In this document: in pieces, positions 1-6,678 of the stretch | Position numbering within the stretch: position 1 is the stretch's first letter | Layout of the letters: the number at the start of each line of letters is the position of its first letter | IMG/VR virus record: IMGVR_UViG_3300027973_000194 | Location: 1 to 26,536 of that record | Length of the DNA: 26,536 nucleotides | Origin: a virus | Strand: one strand, 5' to 3' | The notes under the pieces: generated by a model | What the model was told of the DNA's origin: nothing | What the model saw: only the letters and a program-made list of their open reading frames with translations | Databases searched by the model: none | Position numbers and translations under genes: made by a program

Positions 1-1367
1 GCTCTAGCATCAAACTCTAAATCAAAGAATTTAGTTACAGCATTAGCTGCAAATAATCTATTTCTAACTACATCAATAGTCTTAAATACTTCTGGTGGTC
101 TATTAAGATTAGCAATCTCTCCAGAATCTACAGGAATATCATTCTCATTACCATTGTGTACTAGTGTTATTTCACCAATAGGTGGTACAGGTCTTTCATC
201 AAAAAAGAAAGCTTCTGGGAAATCTGGAATTTGATATACAACATATCCTATTCTAATACTATCATAATTAGTATCTAGGTTTTGTAAAAAGATTTCAACA
301 GACTTTTCAGAGTTAATTCCAGGGTTAGCTCCTGGTGTAGTGTAATCTGATAATGAACCAGGGAATAATGCAATTAAATTACTAACTGGGGAATAACTAG
401 ATGATGCTCCTTGGTTAGAAAATAGCTCATAAAAATATTGATACTTACCTACAGGTAATCTACCTCCTGTAATTAGTTGACTTACAATAGGTTTCTGTGG
501 TAAGTGAATAGGTATATATGAGAATAACTCTTCTGGTGTAGCCCATATTTGAGGATCAAATAGATTGCAAAGCCTTAAGTTTTGATTCCAATCTGTCCAT
601 ATTAATCTCATTATTTCTGTAGATTCATATCTACATTTTAAGTGCTCATTAATAGCATACTGTCTTGACAGGTTTAATTTACCTGCATACTTTAAAGTAG
701 TTAATGGTAATAGATAGTTTTGAGTTTCTATTTGAGAACTTACAATTTCATTAGTAGCATTATCATACTTACAATCCCATATAAAACCTTCAGTATCTTG
801 AGGATCTTCTAGGTTACTATTTCTAAAACAACTTATCATTACCAAGTTATCATTGTAATAACCCCATCCTAATATAGTATGTGATGCTATTCTAGAAGTT
901 CTTAACTCTGAACAGTCAGGTGATGTACTTACAACTATACCTTGACTGTTACTAGATTGTGGTAAAAAGTCATATATAACAATAAAGTTATTATTATAGT
1001 ATGCAATTACATATTGTTTATCTGGTAAACCAGATGCTTGTATCTGAGTATTAATCTCTTGAGTTAAAAAATCATTATTCTTATTTTCAACATTACTTAA
1101 TGTAAAAGTTATACTAACTGTTCCTCTGCTTATTGTAATATCAACATTACCAGACTCCTCTGAAAAATCAATCTTATAAGTAGCTTCAACAACAGGTAGC
1201 CTAAAACTAAACTTGTTACCTTTTACATTCTCAATAGCAAATGTAGAGTTACCCTCATCAGTAATTACCCTAATGTTATTAGCATTAAGGTAACTATCTG
1301 GTTGACTTTTTAACTTGGATAAATCTGAATTTAACCCATTGTTCCATGTATTCTTACTTGCAGGCAT
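1..1367 (-). CDS. Partial large tail stabilisation/muzzle-like protein (3' end off the window)
   Basis: An open frame starts at ATG 1367 and stays open to the left edge, giving 455 residues of the N-terminal part. It begins MPASKNTWNNGLNSDLSKLK and continues with a segment on a loaded 'NNIRVITDEGNST' motif. This opening (asparagine-rich 'GLN.D..' followed by 'N.IR.IT.EGN.TF.I') resembles the large crAss-like protein annotated as tail stabilisation protein, which is probably the tail 'muzzle' component; that match is from memory, not a search. No signal peptide or membrane segment is seen. The sequence is rich in short beta-type stretches, as expected for a beta-propeller or tail-nozzle protein. 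It follows the 321-aa ring/adaptor candidate with a 3-base gap, so the two are probably co-transcribed. Alternative: a generic tail protein or receptor-interacting protein. Confidence 0.6.
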   Translation of the reverse strand, partial: MPASKNTWNNGLNSDLSKLKSQPDSYLNANNIRVITDEGNSTFAIENVKGNKFSFRLPVVEATYKIDFSEESGNVDITISRGTVSITFTLSNVENKNNDFLTQEINTQIQASGLPDKQYVIAYYNNNFIVIYDFLPQSSNSQGIVVSTSPDCSELRTSRIASHTILGWGYYNDNLVMISCFRNSNLEDPQDTEGFIWDCKYDNATNEIVSSQIETQNYLLPLTTLKYAGKLNLSRQYAINEHLKCRYESTEIMRLIWTDWNQNLRLCNLFDPQIWATPEELFSYIPIHLPQKPIVSQLITGGRLPVGKYQYFYELFSNQGASSSYSPVSNLIALFPGSLSDYTTPGANPGINSEKSVEIFLQNLDTNYDSIRIGYVVYQIPDFPEAFFFDERPVPPIGEITLVHNGNENDIPVDSGEIANLNRPPEVFKTIDVVRNRLFAANAVTKFFDLEFDAR

Positions 1368-1370
1368 ATT

Positions 1371-2336
1371 TTAAAAGTATCTGTATGGATGATTAAACAT
1401 TTTTTCAGGTAGCTGCATATTTCTAAACATACTACTGTGGTTGTTGTATTTAGGGATAAGTCTAAGCCACTGATTCTTAAATGATTCCATCTCATCAATA
1501 CCAGGAGTTTTAGTTTTATTAACTGCTTGTGCTACTTTCCAATCTCTTTCTTTCTCAATAGTTTGGTAAACCTTATCTGTAATAGTACCTTGAACAAACA
1601 TCTTAAAAGCAATCTTGTAAGCAATCTCATACTGTACAGCTTGTCTCCACCACTCATCAGCAGGTATTAAAGGATAACCTTCTTCATCAGTAGGGATAGC
1701 TAAGTAAGACATCATCACCTTACCCTTATCAAAATTAGTAAATATGTAGTTACTGTTTACTGTATATGTACTTCCTGATTTACAGTAAAAGTCATAATCA
1801 GTAGAGTGTTGTTTTGTATGAAAGGTATCAGTAGCCCATCTCATAGGCTCTAGTCTGTATCTAGGTCTTTCAATACTACCACCATATCTTCTAATAATAG
1901 GATTACGAGGTACACATGGTATATTATTTGGAATATCTGGACCTTCAACAGTAGTACACTCATCACAAGTTGTAAATGCATTACAACCACATAACTTAAA
2001 TCTTCTGTTTACAATGTCAATTGCAGAGATTTCTACAAACTCAGTACCTCTATCTAATGTAGAAATAACACCTGTAGAACAACCTTCATTACCAGCTTCT
2101 ACCATTCTAGCTGTTTGTATGATAGATTCTAGATCACAAGGTAATGTACCTCTTGATTCATGGATTTCAATCTCCTCTACTTTATTCTGTAAAGTCAAAG
2201 GAACTTTTAATAAAGCCATAATACTACCTGCCCATTCAGCTGCTTCAGTAAATGATAGGCTATAATTAAAGCCAAAATCCATGTAGACTCTCTCTACAAT
2301 GGTTTTAAGACTAACATGTTTTCCAGAGATTGCCAT
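1371..2336 (-). CDS. Putative neck ring / tail tubular (adaptor) protein
   Basis: This 321-aa soluble protein opens MAISGKHVSLKTIVERVYMD and then has a predicted helical region ('FTEAAEWAGSIMALLKVP'). I recall this pattern in a conserved crAss-like structural protein placed next to the stabilisation protein and thought to form a ring under the portal (P22 gp4-like role). The middle holds a cysteine cluster (C-G-C...C-D-E-C, about residues 116-127), which could bind metal or form disulfides. The C-terminal third is helical and basic. It sits between an 85-aa unknown and the stabilisation-like gene, all minus strand with very short gaps, which supports a tail-assembly role. Assignment rests on motif memory and context; a different ring position or a tail-hub role is possible. 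Confidence 0.55.
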   Translation of the reverse strand: MAISGKHVSLKTIVERVYMDFGFNYSLSFTEAAEWAGSIMALLKVPLTLQNKVEEIEIHESRGTLPCDLESIIQTARMVEAGNEGCSTGVISTLDRGTEFVEISAIDIVNRRFKLCGCNAFTTCDECTTVEGPDIPNNIPCVPRNPIIRRYGGSIERPRYRLEPMRWATDTFHTKQHSTDYDFYCKSGSTYTVNSNYIFTNFDKGKVMMSYLAIPTDEEGYPLIPADEWWRQAVQYEIAYKIAFKMFVQGTITDKVYQTIEKERDWKVAQAVNKTKTPGIDEMESFKNQWLRLIPKYNNHSSMFRNMQLPEKMFNHPYRYF

Positions 2337-2348
2337 AGTTATTTGTTA

Positions 2349-2606
2349 TTAGAATGATAAGTTTTCTAGTCCATCAAGAATCTTATCTTCATAAGACTCC
2401 TCTTCTGTTTTAGGGGATGTTCCTTCAAGAGGGTTTTTCTTAGAGATATATTTCTTACACTCACTGGTGTATTTTTCATCTTCACCAGATGAACCATATT
2501 TCTCCATAGTAATTACAAAACCATTTTCAACTTGTTCTACACAAACTCTTTTGGTTATACCATCAGCTGTTTCTGATTTTTCCCAGCGTTTTTTATTATT
2601 ATCCAT
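2349..2606 (-). CDS. Small acidic hypothetical protein
   Basis: This 85-aa gene has no signal peptide, no membrane segment and a charged, lysine/glutamate-rich composition, opening MDNNKKRWEKSE. The middle 'CVEQVENGFVITMEKYG' looks like a short beta-hairpin. The C-terminal half is low-complexity and acidic, ending in a possible amphipathic helix ('EDKILDGLENLSF'). It lies between the HU/IHF-like gene (2-base gap) and the ring-protein candidate (12-base gap), and keeps a full open frame, so it is very probably translated. I do not recognise the family. Position suggests a small tail or assembly accessory factor, but that is inference only. Confidence 0.6.
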   Translation of the reverse strand: MDNNKKRWEKSETADGITKRVCVEQVENGFVITMEKYGSSGEDEKYTSECKKYISKKNPLEGTSPKTEEESYEDKILDGLENLSF

Positions 2607-2608
2607 AA

Positions 2609-3136
2609 TTATTGTTCTTTATAATCTGTTTGGTAAGGATTTGTTTTTAAGTGTGTTGCTAATTCCCTACACCATTTTCTGTTAGGGATAAACATTATAA
2701 CAGACTTAGCCTTATATTTAGCATTATCCTTAATGTATTTAAAGGACATTCTATATTTGTTCTTACAGTAAACTCTAGTTTTACCTTTAATTTGTTTTAA
2801 TTGTTCAGCAGGTAAGTCACCATATACTTGTTTCCAATGCTCTTTAGTGGCAAGCCAGTCTACTTTATAACATATTCTGTTTACACCACCATCTTCATTA
2901 TATACTATTTTCTGTTTTTTCTTCTGTATTTCAAGATCTCCAAACTTATGTGGGAACTTAAGACTGTAACCTTCCTTGATAATAAGATTCATCATCTTAT
3001 CAAATATATCAGTGAATACTTTATTGTGTGTTTTCTTATCTAATGGAATAGGAGAGAACTGCTTATAGTGATCATATATATCATCATAGCCTAGGTCTAC
3101 ATTAAACTTATTTTTAGAGTTCTTTCTGCTTATCAT
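2609..3136 (-). CDS. IHF/HU-like small DNA-binding or structural protein
   Basis: This 175-aa basic protein contains, at about residues 42-75, a helix followed by 'EGYSLKFPHKFGDLEIQKKK'. That layout mirrors the HU/IHF core, where a helix ending in a gly-containing turn leads to 'V.LPGFG.F.V..R'. crAss-like phages carry a conserved IHF-like protein in this part of the tail module, which fits. The remaining residues are lysine/tyrosine-rich ('KTRVYCKNKYRMSFKYIK'), consistent with nucleic-acid contact. The start ATG (3136-3134) overlaps the TAA stop of the preceding gene by one base (TAATG), which points to coupled translation. The classical HU DNA-binding arm and its conserved proline motif are not clearly seen, so a structural non-DNA-binding role is possible. 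Confidence 0.5.
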   Translation of the reverse strand: MISRKNSKNKFNVDLGYDDIYDHYKQFSPIPLDKKTHNKVFTDIFDKMMNLIIKEGYSLKFPHKFGDLEIQKKKQKIVYNEDGGVNRICYKVDWLATKEHWKQVYGDLPAEQLKQIKGKTRVYCKNKYRMSFKYIKDNAKYKAKSVIMFIPNRKWCRELATHLKTNPYQTDYKEQ

Positions 3137-3894
3137 TAGTCTTGTTGTTGTCTATTTTGACCAGGATCTGTACCCGCTTGGGTAAAGTTTGCTGCTACAC
3201 TAGGGATATTATCATCCTTAGAGTTGTTATTTTGATCTATATAAAGGGTTCTCTTAGTTCTCAATTCATTAAGAACAGCTGGTTTAACAAGTGTTTGCCA
3301 CATCCAAAAGTTAATTGGATAGCGTGAATTCCAATCAAAGCATGGTTTTTGAGTTTCACAGTTAATAAATAAACCTGCTTGAGTAGGATCCTCAAACACT
3401 CCTTGTAGATTTACATACTGTAATAGCTTATTAAAGTTACCTTTGTTGTATACTATATATAAATAGTTGTTTTTAAGGAATGCTCCTAGAGCTTTGGTAT
3501 TGTATCTACCATTACCATAATAAACAGCATGGTCATAATCCATAAAATAAATAGGAATAGACATAAAATCCACGGAGCTAATTCTCGTAATAGTTTTTTC
3601 ATGATTTAATTCAATGGCATTAGGTATTGGTTGCTTGCTTTTTAGTATTTTACAATCTACAAATACCTCACAGCATCTATCAGATTGCCTATTAACTAAG
3701 TCAAGCTCAACACAACCTAAGTCTTGAATGATATTATCATCAATACTCCTGTTTTTATTATGCTCTTTTCTGATCCAATTAGCCCTTTCTTGATTAATAA
3801 GGTCTTTAATTAGACGTTTATCTAATGTAGTATCATCAGCTGTTATCTGAAGATCTTCATAGATTTGGTAAATCATCTGGTTTAAACTAATCAT
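3136..3894 (-). CDS. Putative crAss-like virion/tail-neck protein
   Basis: This 252-aa protein opens MISLNQMIYQIYEDLQITAD and then 'DKRLIKDLINQERANWIRKE', a helical N-terminus of the kind found in phage head-tail connector and ring proteins, followed by a beta-rich middle. The C-terminus (about residues 222-252) is low-complexity, with N, D and Q runs, and probably disordered. I recall similar proteins in the crAss-like tail module beside the IHF-like and stabilisation genes, but cannot name the exact homologue. It overlaps the upstream spanin-like gene by 8 bases and the downstream gene by one base, so it belongs to the same transcript. Two central cysteine pairs are present ('DRCCEVFVDC'). 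Confidence 0.5.
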   Translation of the reverse strand: MISLNQMIYQIYEDLQITADDTTLDKRLIKDLINQERANWIRKEHNKNRSIDDNIIQDLGCVELDLVNRQSDRCCEVFVDCKILKSKQPIPNAIELNHEKTITRISSVDFMSIPIYFMDYDHAVYYGNGRYNTKALGAFLKNNYLYIVYNKGNFNKLLQYVNLQGVFEDPTQAGLFINCETQKPCFDWNSRYPINFWMWQTLVKPAVLNELRTKRTLYIDQNNNSKDDNIPSVAANFTQAGTDPGQNRQQQD

Positions 3895-4471
3895 GATCTC
3901 TATTTAATTGATAAGAAAAACCTACCATAACTGACTTAGTTAATGGTAAATAATTTAGTTGGTAAATATAACCTTTTTTATGATAATATGATATACCTAC
4001 ACCTGCTTCAAAAGTGTTTAGGTACTGACTGCCAAGTAATATACCATTAATTGCAAGTATGTTCTTGGTAGTTTTAACATACCTAATAACACTATCTGTG
4101 TGTGTAATGGTTGTAATTACTTCTTTAGGTACCTTTAGTTTATACTTAAAATCAGAAGCTACTAGGTCACCATCAACCTTATTGATAAAGGTAGCATCTA
4201 GATTACTATCACTATACTCTTTAGTGTATACATTTAACAGAGTATCTTCATAATATGTAGGTACTGGTATAGGTATTTCTAAAGTAACATACTTAGTAAC
4301 AGTATCTAACTTAACTACAGTAGTAGTATCAGATGTTCTGATTACTTCAGTTTTAATAACTTCCCTTGGTTCTGTAGGACAAGACTTATGACACTGTTGT
4401 AATAAGAATAGCAAAGCTAGCAATACAAGTATTGTAACTCTTTCAATAGTAAACCAAGATTTCTTTTTCAT
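3887..4471 (-). CDS. Spanin-like single-pass membrane protein of the lysis cassette
   Basis: The protein is 194 aa from ATG 4471, which overlaps the TGA stop of the peptidase gene as ATGA; an in-frame TTG nine bases upstream is less likely. It has a short cytoplasmic KKK segment, one membrane segment ('VTILVLLALLFLLQ', about residues 10-23), then cysteines, then a long periplasmic part rich in threonine and valine ('VIRTSDTTTVVKLDTVTKYV'). The last 50 residues alternate hydrophobic and polar residues with aromatics ('GVGISYYHKKGYIYQLNYLP'), resembling strands of an outer-membrane protein. Position right after holin and endolysin candidates suggests a spanin that links inner and outer membranes. 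This is inferred from topology and context, not from a recognised family. Confidence 0.5.
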   Translation of the reverse strand: MKKKSWFTIERVTILVLLALLFLLQQCHKSCPTEPREVIKTEVIRTSDTTTVVKLDTVTKYVTLEIPIPVPTYYEDTLLNVYTKEYSDSNLDATFINKVDGDLVASDFKYKLKVPKEVITTITHTDSVIRYVKTTKNILAINGILLGSQYLNTFEAGVGISYYHKKGYIYQLNYLPLTKSVMVGFSYQLNRDHD

Positions 4472-4980
4472 AGTGCCCAAGCTTTGTATAGTGTTTTCTT
4501 ACCAGATTTATATGCTCTAAGAACCTGGTTCCTGTTCTTACCTTCACAGTAAGAGATATGCACCCATGAAGGGTTATCATCAGTACCAAATTCTAATATA
4601 CACTGATCAAACTCAAAAGATGGATCACTTGATAGTTCTTTAATAACTGTTACAATAGAACCATTAAACTCTTTACTATCCTTAATAAAGTTAATATCAG
4701 CAGCTTGCCCATAACAATGTTGAGAAGTTTGTACAGGTTTACCATTAATTACTGTATATGCTCCACCTATCTTAGCATTTAATCTAGGACATCTGTAGCC
4801 AGAAGTTACTGTAATACTTCCTTTTAGACAATCTCTAATTGGCTGTAGTACTTTAGTACAGAGCAATGTTAGGTTGTTTATAATATCTTGTGGAGGATTA
4901 AATTGCTCATCAAATCCCCACCTTACTGCTGATGGTGATTTAACCATTTCAGACAGTACAAAATTTCTACTCAGTTTCAT
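4468..4980 (-). CDS. Endolysin: M15-family peptidase (D-Ala-D-Ala carboxypeptidase-like)
   Basis: This 170-aa protein shows the zinc peptidase signature of the M15 family: 'TSGYRCP' at residues 59-65, 'SQHCYGQAADI' at 86-97 (metal ligands His88 and Asp96 expected), and 'WVHISY' at 139-144 (third ligand His141). The N-terminal part ('FVLSEMVKSPSA..WG..') matches the start typical of the M15_3 phage group. These enzymes cut peptide cross-links in peptidoglycan and serve as endolysins. No signal peptide is seen, so release across the inner membrane would depend on a holin, and a holin-like gene overlaps it directly upstream by 14 bases. Length is normal for a single-domain M15 endolysin, with no separate cell-wall-binding domain. 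Confidence 0.88.
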   Translation of the reverse strand: MKLSRNFVLSEMVKSPSAVRWGFDEQFNPPQDIINNLTLLCTKVLQPIRDCLKGSITVTSGYRCPRLNAKIGGAYTVINGKPVQTSQHCYGQAADINFIKDSKEFNGSIVTVIKELSSDPSFEFDQCILEFGTDDNPSWVHISYCEGKNRNQVLRAYKSGKKTLYKAWAL

Positions 4981-5221
4981 TTTTTACATCTTTGTTTTTA
5001 ATTTTTGTTAATCCCATTCCTCCCAATATTACAGAAGTCATTGTTATCATAGCATATTCTACCAATGCTTTATTTGGTATTTCATTCTTCTTATAAAGTA
5101 CAATTCCTAATGTAATAGCAAACATTATTACAAAAGCAAATACAGTAAGTCTTTTATGATCTATCTTACCAGTGCTACCTTTAAGAGATTCTATGAACAT
5201 TTGTTTAATTTTGTTTAACAT
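4967..5221 (-). CDS. Putative holin (two membrane segments)
   Basis: This 84-aa protein has a basic N-terminus (MLNKIKQMFIESLKGSTGKI) and two hydrophobic segments at about residues 26-43 ('LTVFAFVIMFAITLGIVL') and 57-72 ('AMITMTSVILGGMGL'), followed by a charged tail. Size and topology fit a class II phage holin, which forms lesions in the inner membrane to let the endolysin reach the wall. The start overlaps the end of the upstream 102-aa gene by 17 bases and its end overlaps the M15 peptidase start by 14 bases, which supports a lysis cassette. No holin family motif can be confirmed by eye; another small membrane protein is the alternative. Confidence 0.65.
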   Translation of the reverse strand: MLNKIKQMFIESLKGSTGKIDHKRLTVFAFVIMFAITLGIVLYKKNEIPNKALVEYAMITMTSVILGGMGLTKIKNKDVKNETE

Positions 5222-5513
5222 GTTGTTTAAGTTCTACTTTAAGTCTTTCTATTTCAATTGCTTGTCTTAAATTCTCTTGTTCTAGTTCAGCTATTCTTTT
5301 AGTTAGTTTTTCCTCAATCAAATAAGATTGTTCTTCCTTTTGCTCTAGAATGTTTATCTTTTTCTCTAGTCTTTCAATTTCACTGTAAAGTTTAGCATGT
5401 ATTTCAGAATACATCTCTACAGCATCTTTCTTCTTACTAAAAAGTCTAGGAATAGTCACTGTTAAAATAGCAGATCCTAGTGCAATTAAGGCTACAAGAA
5501 TAGGTTGTTCCAT
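5205..5513 (-). CDS. Small membrane protein with coiled coil (lysis-associated)
   Basis: This 102-aa protein has one N-terminal membrane segment (about residues 5-24, 'ILVALIALGSAILTVTIPRL') followed by 'FSKKKDA' and an almost continuous heptad-type coiled coil from about residue 30 to 98, rich in E, K, L and I. This layout matches inner-membrane lysis accessory proteins such as antiholins, i-spanins or class III holin-like proteins. The positive stretch just after the membrane segment would place the coiled coil in the cytoplasm by the positive-inside rule, which argues against an i-spanin and for a holin modulator. It is the first gene of the cassette and overlaps the holin-like gene. Confidence 0.5.
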   Translation of the reverse strand: MEQPILVALIALGSAILTVTIPRLFSKKKDAVEMYSEIHAKLYSEIERLEKKINILEQKEEQSYLIEEKLTKRIAELEQENLRQAIEIERLKVELKQHVKQN

Positions 5514-5521
5514 AGGTTAGG

Positions 5522-6070
5522 TTATTTAATTAATGTTACTCTGCCAATCTTCTCATGGTTTTTATTGTTTATATCTTTATAGTATATCTTGTATGTATAT
5601 ACATCATCCTCACAAGCTCTATTATTATAGGAACCATTCCACCTTTTATTAAGATCATGTGACATAAAAATCATTTCTCCCCACCTATTCCAAATAGCCA
5701 TCTTAAATTCAACTATGTTTATTCCATAAGCTCCAAACTCTTCATTATCATTATCACCATTTGGTGTAAATGCTGTTGGTATCCATATAAATGTTTCCTT
5801 ACATTCAATAATTTTTATTACTATTTTGTTATCTGAATAGCATGCATCATTACTAAAGGTAGCTGTTATTACATAAGTACCTAAATCTCTAAAGGTAATT
5901 GTCATAACATCATTATTTACTTGGTATGGTATTAAAGGCATAACACTCCAACTAATATTAGATGAAGTGCTAGCTCTTATTTCCTTCTGAATCTCAGCAC
6001 CACATAATTCATATACAGGCTGTGCACTCAGTTTGATACTTATAAATAATAATAGTATGATATATTTCAT
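5522..6070 (-). CDS. Secreted protein with type B type IX secretion (CHU_C / gliding-motility) C-terminal sorting domain
   Basis: The protein is 182 aa from ATG 6070, whose A is also the last base of the preceding gene's TGA; a TTG three bases upstream is less likely. It has a clear signal peptide ('MKYIILLLFISIKLSAQ'), an Ig/PKD-like domain ending near residue 90, then a full CHU_C domain: 'IPTAFTPNGDNDNEEF' near residues 97-112, 'IWNRWGEMIF' at 126-135, 'WNGSYN' at 144-149, 'DVYTYKIYYKD' at 156-166, and the typical end 'GRVTLIK'. In Bacteroidota this domain directs proteins that crossed the inner membrane by Sec through the type IX system to the surface. In a phage this implies use of host secretion, probably for surface display late in infection. 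The catalytic or binding role is unknown. Confidence 0.88.
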   Translation of the reverse strand: MKYIILLLFISIKLSAQPVYELCGAEIQKEIRASTSSNISWSVMPLIPYQVNNDVMTITFRDLGTYVITATFSNDACYSDNKIVIKIIECKETFIWIPTAFTPNGDNDNEEFGAYGINIVEFKMAIWNRWGEMIFMSHDLNKRWNGSYNNRACEDDVYTYKIYYKDINNKNHEKIGRVTLIK

Positions 6071-6630
6071 CAATCAGTATATATAACTCCAGTGGGCAGT
6101 GGTTCTACAGTTACAGTACCAGTACCAGTAACAGGACAACCATTAGCAGTTTGTGATGTTACAGTAATAGTATAAGTTCCTGGTGCCAATCCTGCTGGAT
6201 TAAATGTTGTTCCTGAAACTCCTGTACCACTAAATACAGGATTAATACCTAGGTTTTGTCCTGTAATATTCTGTACAAGACCACCTTCACATACTACAAT
6301 AGGATTGACAGTAGCCTGTACAATATTCTGTACTGTAATTTGAGCAGTAGTTGTAAACTGACAACCAGCAGCGTTAGTCTCAATCATTGTCATAGTATAC
6401 ACACCAGGTATAGTCCAAGTAACTTGGATCTGCTGAGAAGCAGCAGTAAATGGTTGTGCAGGTACAATGCTAAATTGATAAGTTGAGGTAGGATCAATAA
6501 CTTGATCTCCATAAAAATGGGTTTCATTTGGACAAACAGTCTGACCATTAGCAGCATTAGGTGTTGGTACTTGACAATAAGCTGTTAAACTAGTCAATAA
6601 AATAATAATTGAGAATAGCAAATTTTTCAT
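6070..6630 (-). CDS. Secreted Ig/PKD-like repeat protein
   Basis: This 186-aa protein starts with a good signal peptide ('MKNLLFSIIILLTSLTAYCQ'), followed by two Ig/PKD-like domains: one with 'GQTVCPNETHFYGDQ' and 'PGVYTMTMIETNAAGC', the second with 'VVCEGGLVQNITG' and 'APGTYTITVTSQTANGCPVTGTGTVTV'. The 'GTYTITVT...GC' strand pattern is typical of Bacteroidota surface proteins that end in a type IX sorting domain. Here the reading frame stops right after the second domain with 'LPTGVIYTD', and the sorting domain lies in the next gene, whose start codon overlaps this stop (TGATG). The two products may act as partners. It has a promoter-like TATATTTG box 14 bases upstream of its start. Confidence 0.75.
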   Translation of the reverse strand: MKNLLFSIIILLTSLTAYCQVPTPNAANGQTVCPNETHFYGDQVIDPTSTYQFSIVPAQPFTAASQQIQVTWTIPGVYTMTMIETNAAGCQFTTTAQITVQNIVQATVNPIVVCEGGLVQNITGQNLGINPVFSGTGVSGTTFNPAGLAPGTYTITVTSQTANGCPVTGTGTVTVEPLPTGVIYTD

Positions 6631-6644
6631 AAAAAATCTTTTAA

Positions 6645-6652
6645 CAAATATA
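6645..6652 (-). promoter_or_regulatory. Bacteroidota -7-like box TATATTTG before the Ig/PKD secreted gene
   Basis: Minus-strand TATATTTG followed by TTAAAA lies 14 bases before ATG 6630 in the only sizeable gap within the secreted-gene block. It would allow the Ig/PKD protein, the type IX sorting-domain protein and the lysis genes to be transcribed independently of the fibre genes. No clear -33 element. Confidence 0.5.
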
Positions 6653-6678
6653 ATTAATAAATAAACCCTGTGATATAC

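Noticed and set aside
2014-2265. Plus-strand open frames of 60-130 codons (e.g. 2014-2265, 11453-11845, 18621-18983)
   Set aside because: All lie opposite well-supported minus-strand genes, lack family motifs and have no own leaders; they are shadows of the coding strand composition.
6060-6080. Programmed -1 frameshift joining the Ig/PKD and sorting-domain genes
   Set aside because: No slippery heptamer is present at the overlap and the second gene has its own signal peptide and an overlapping ATG.
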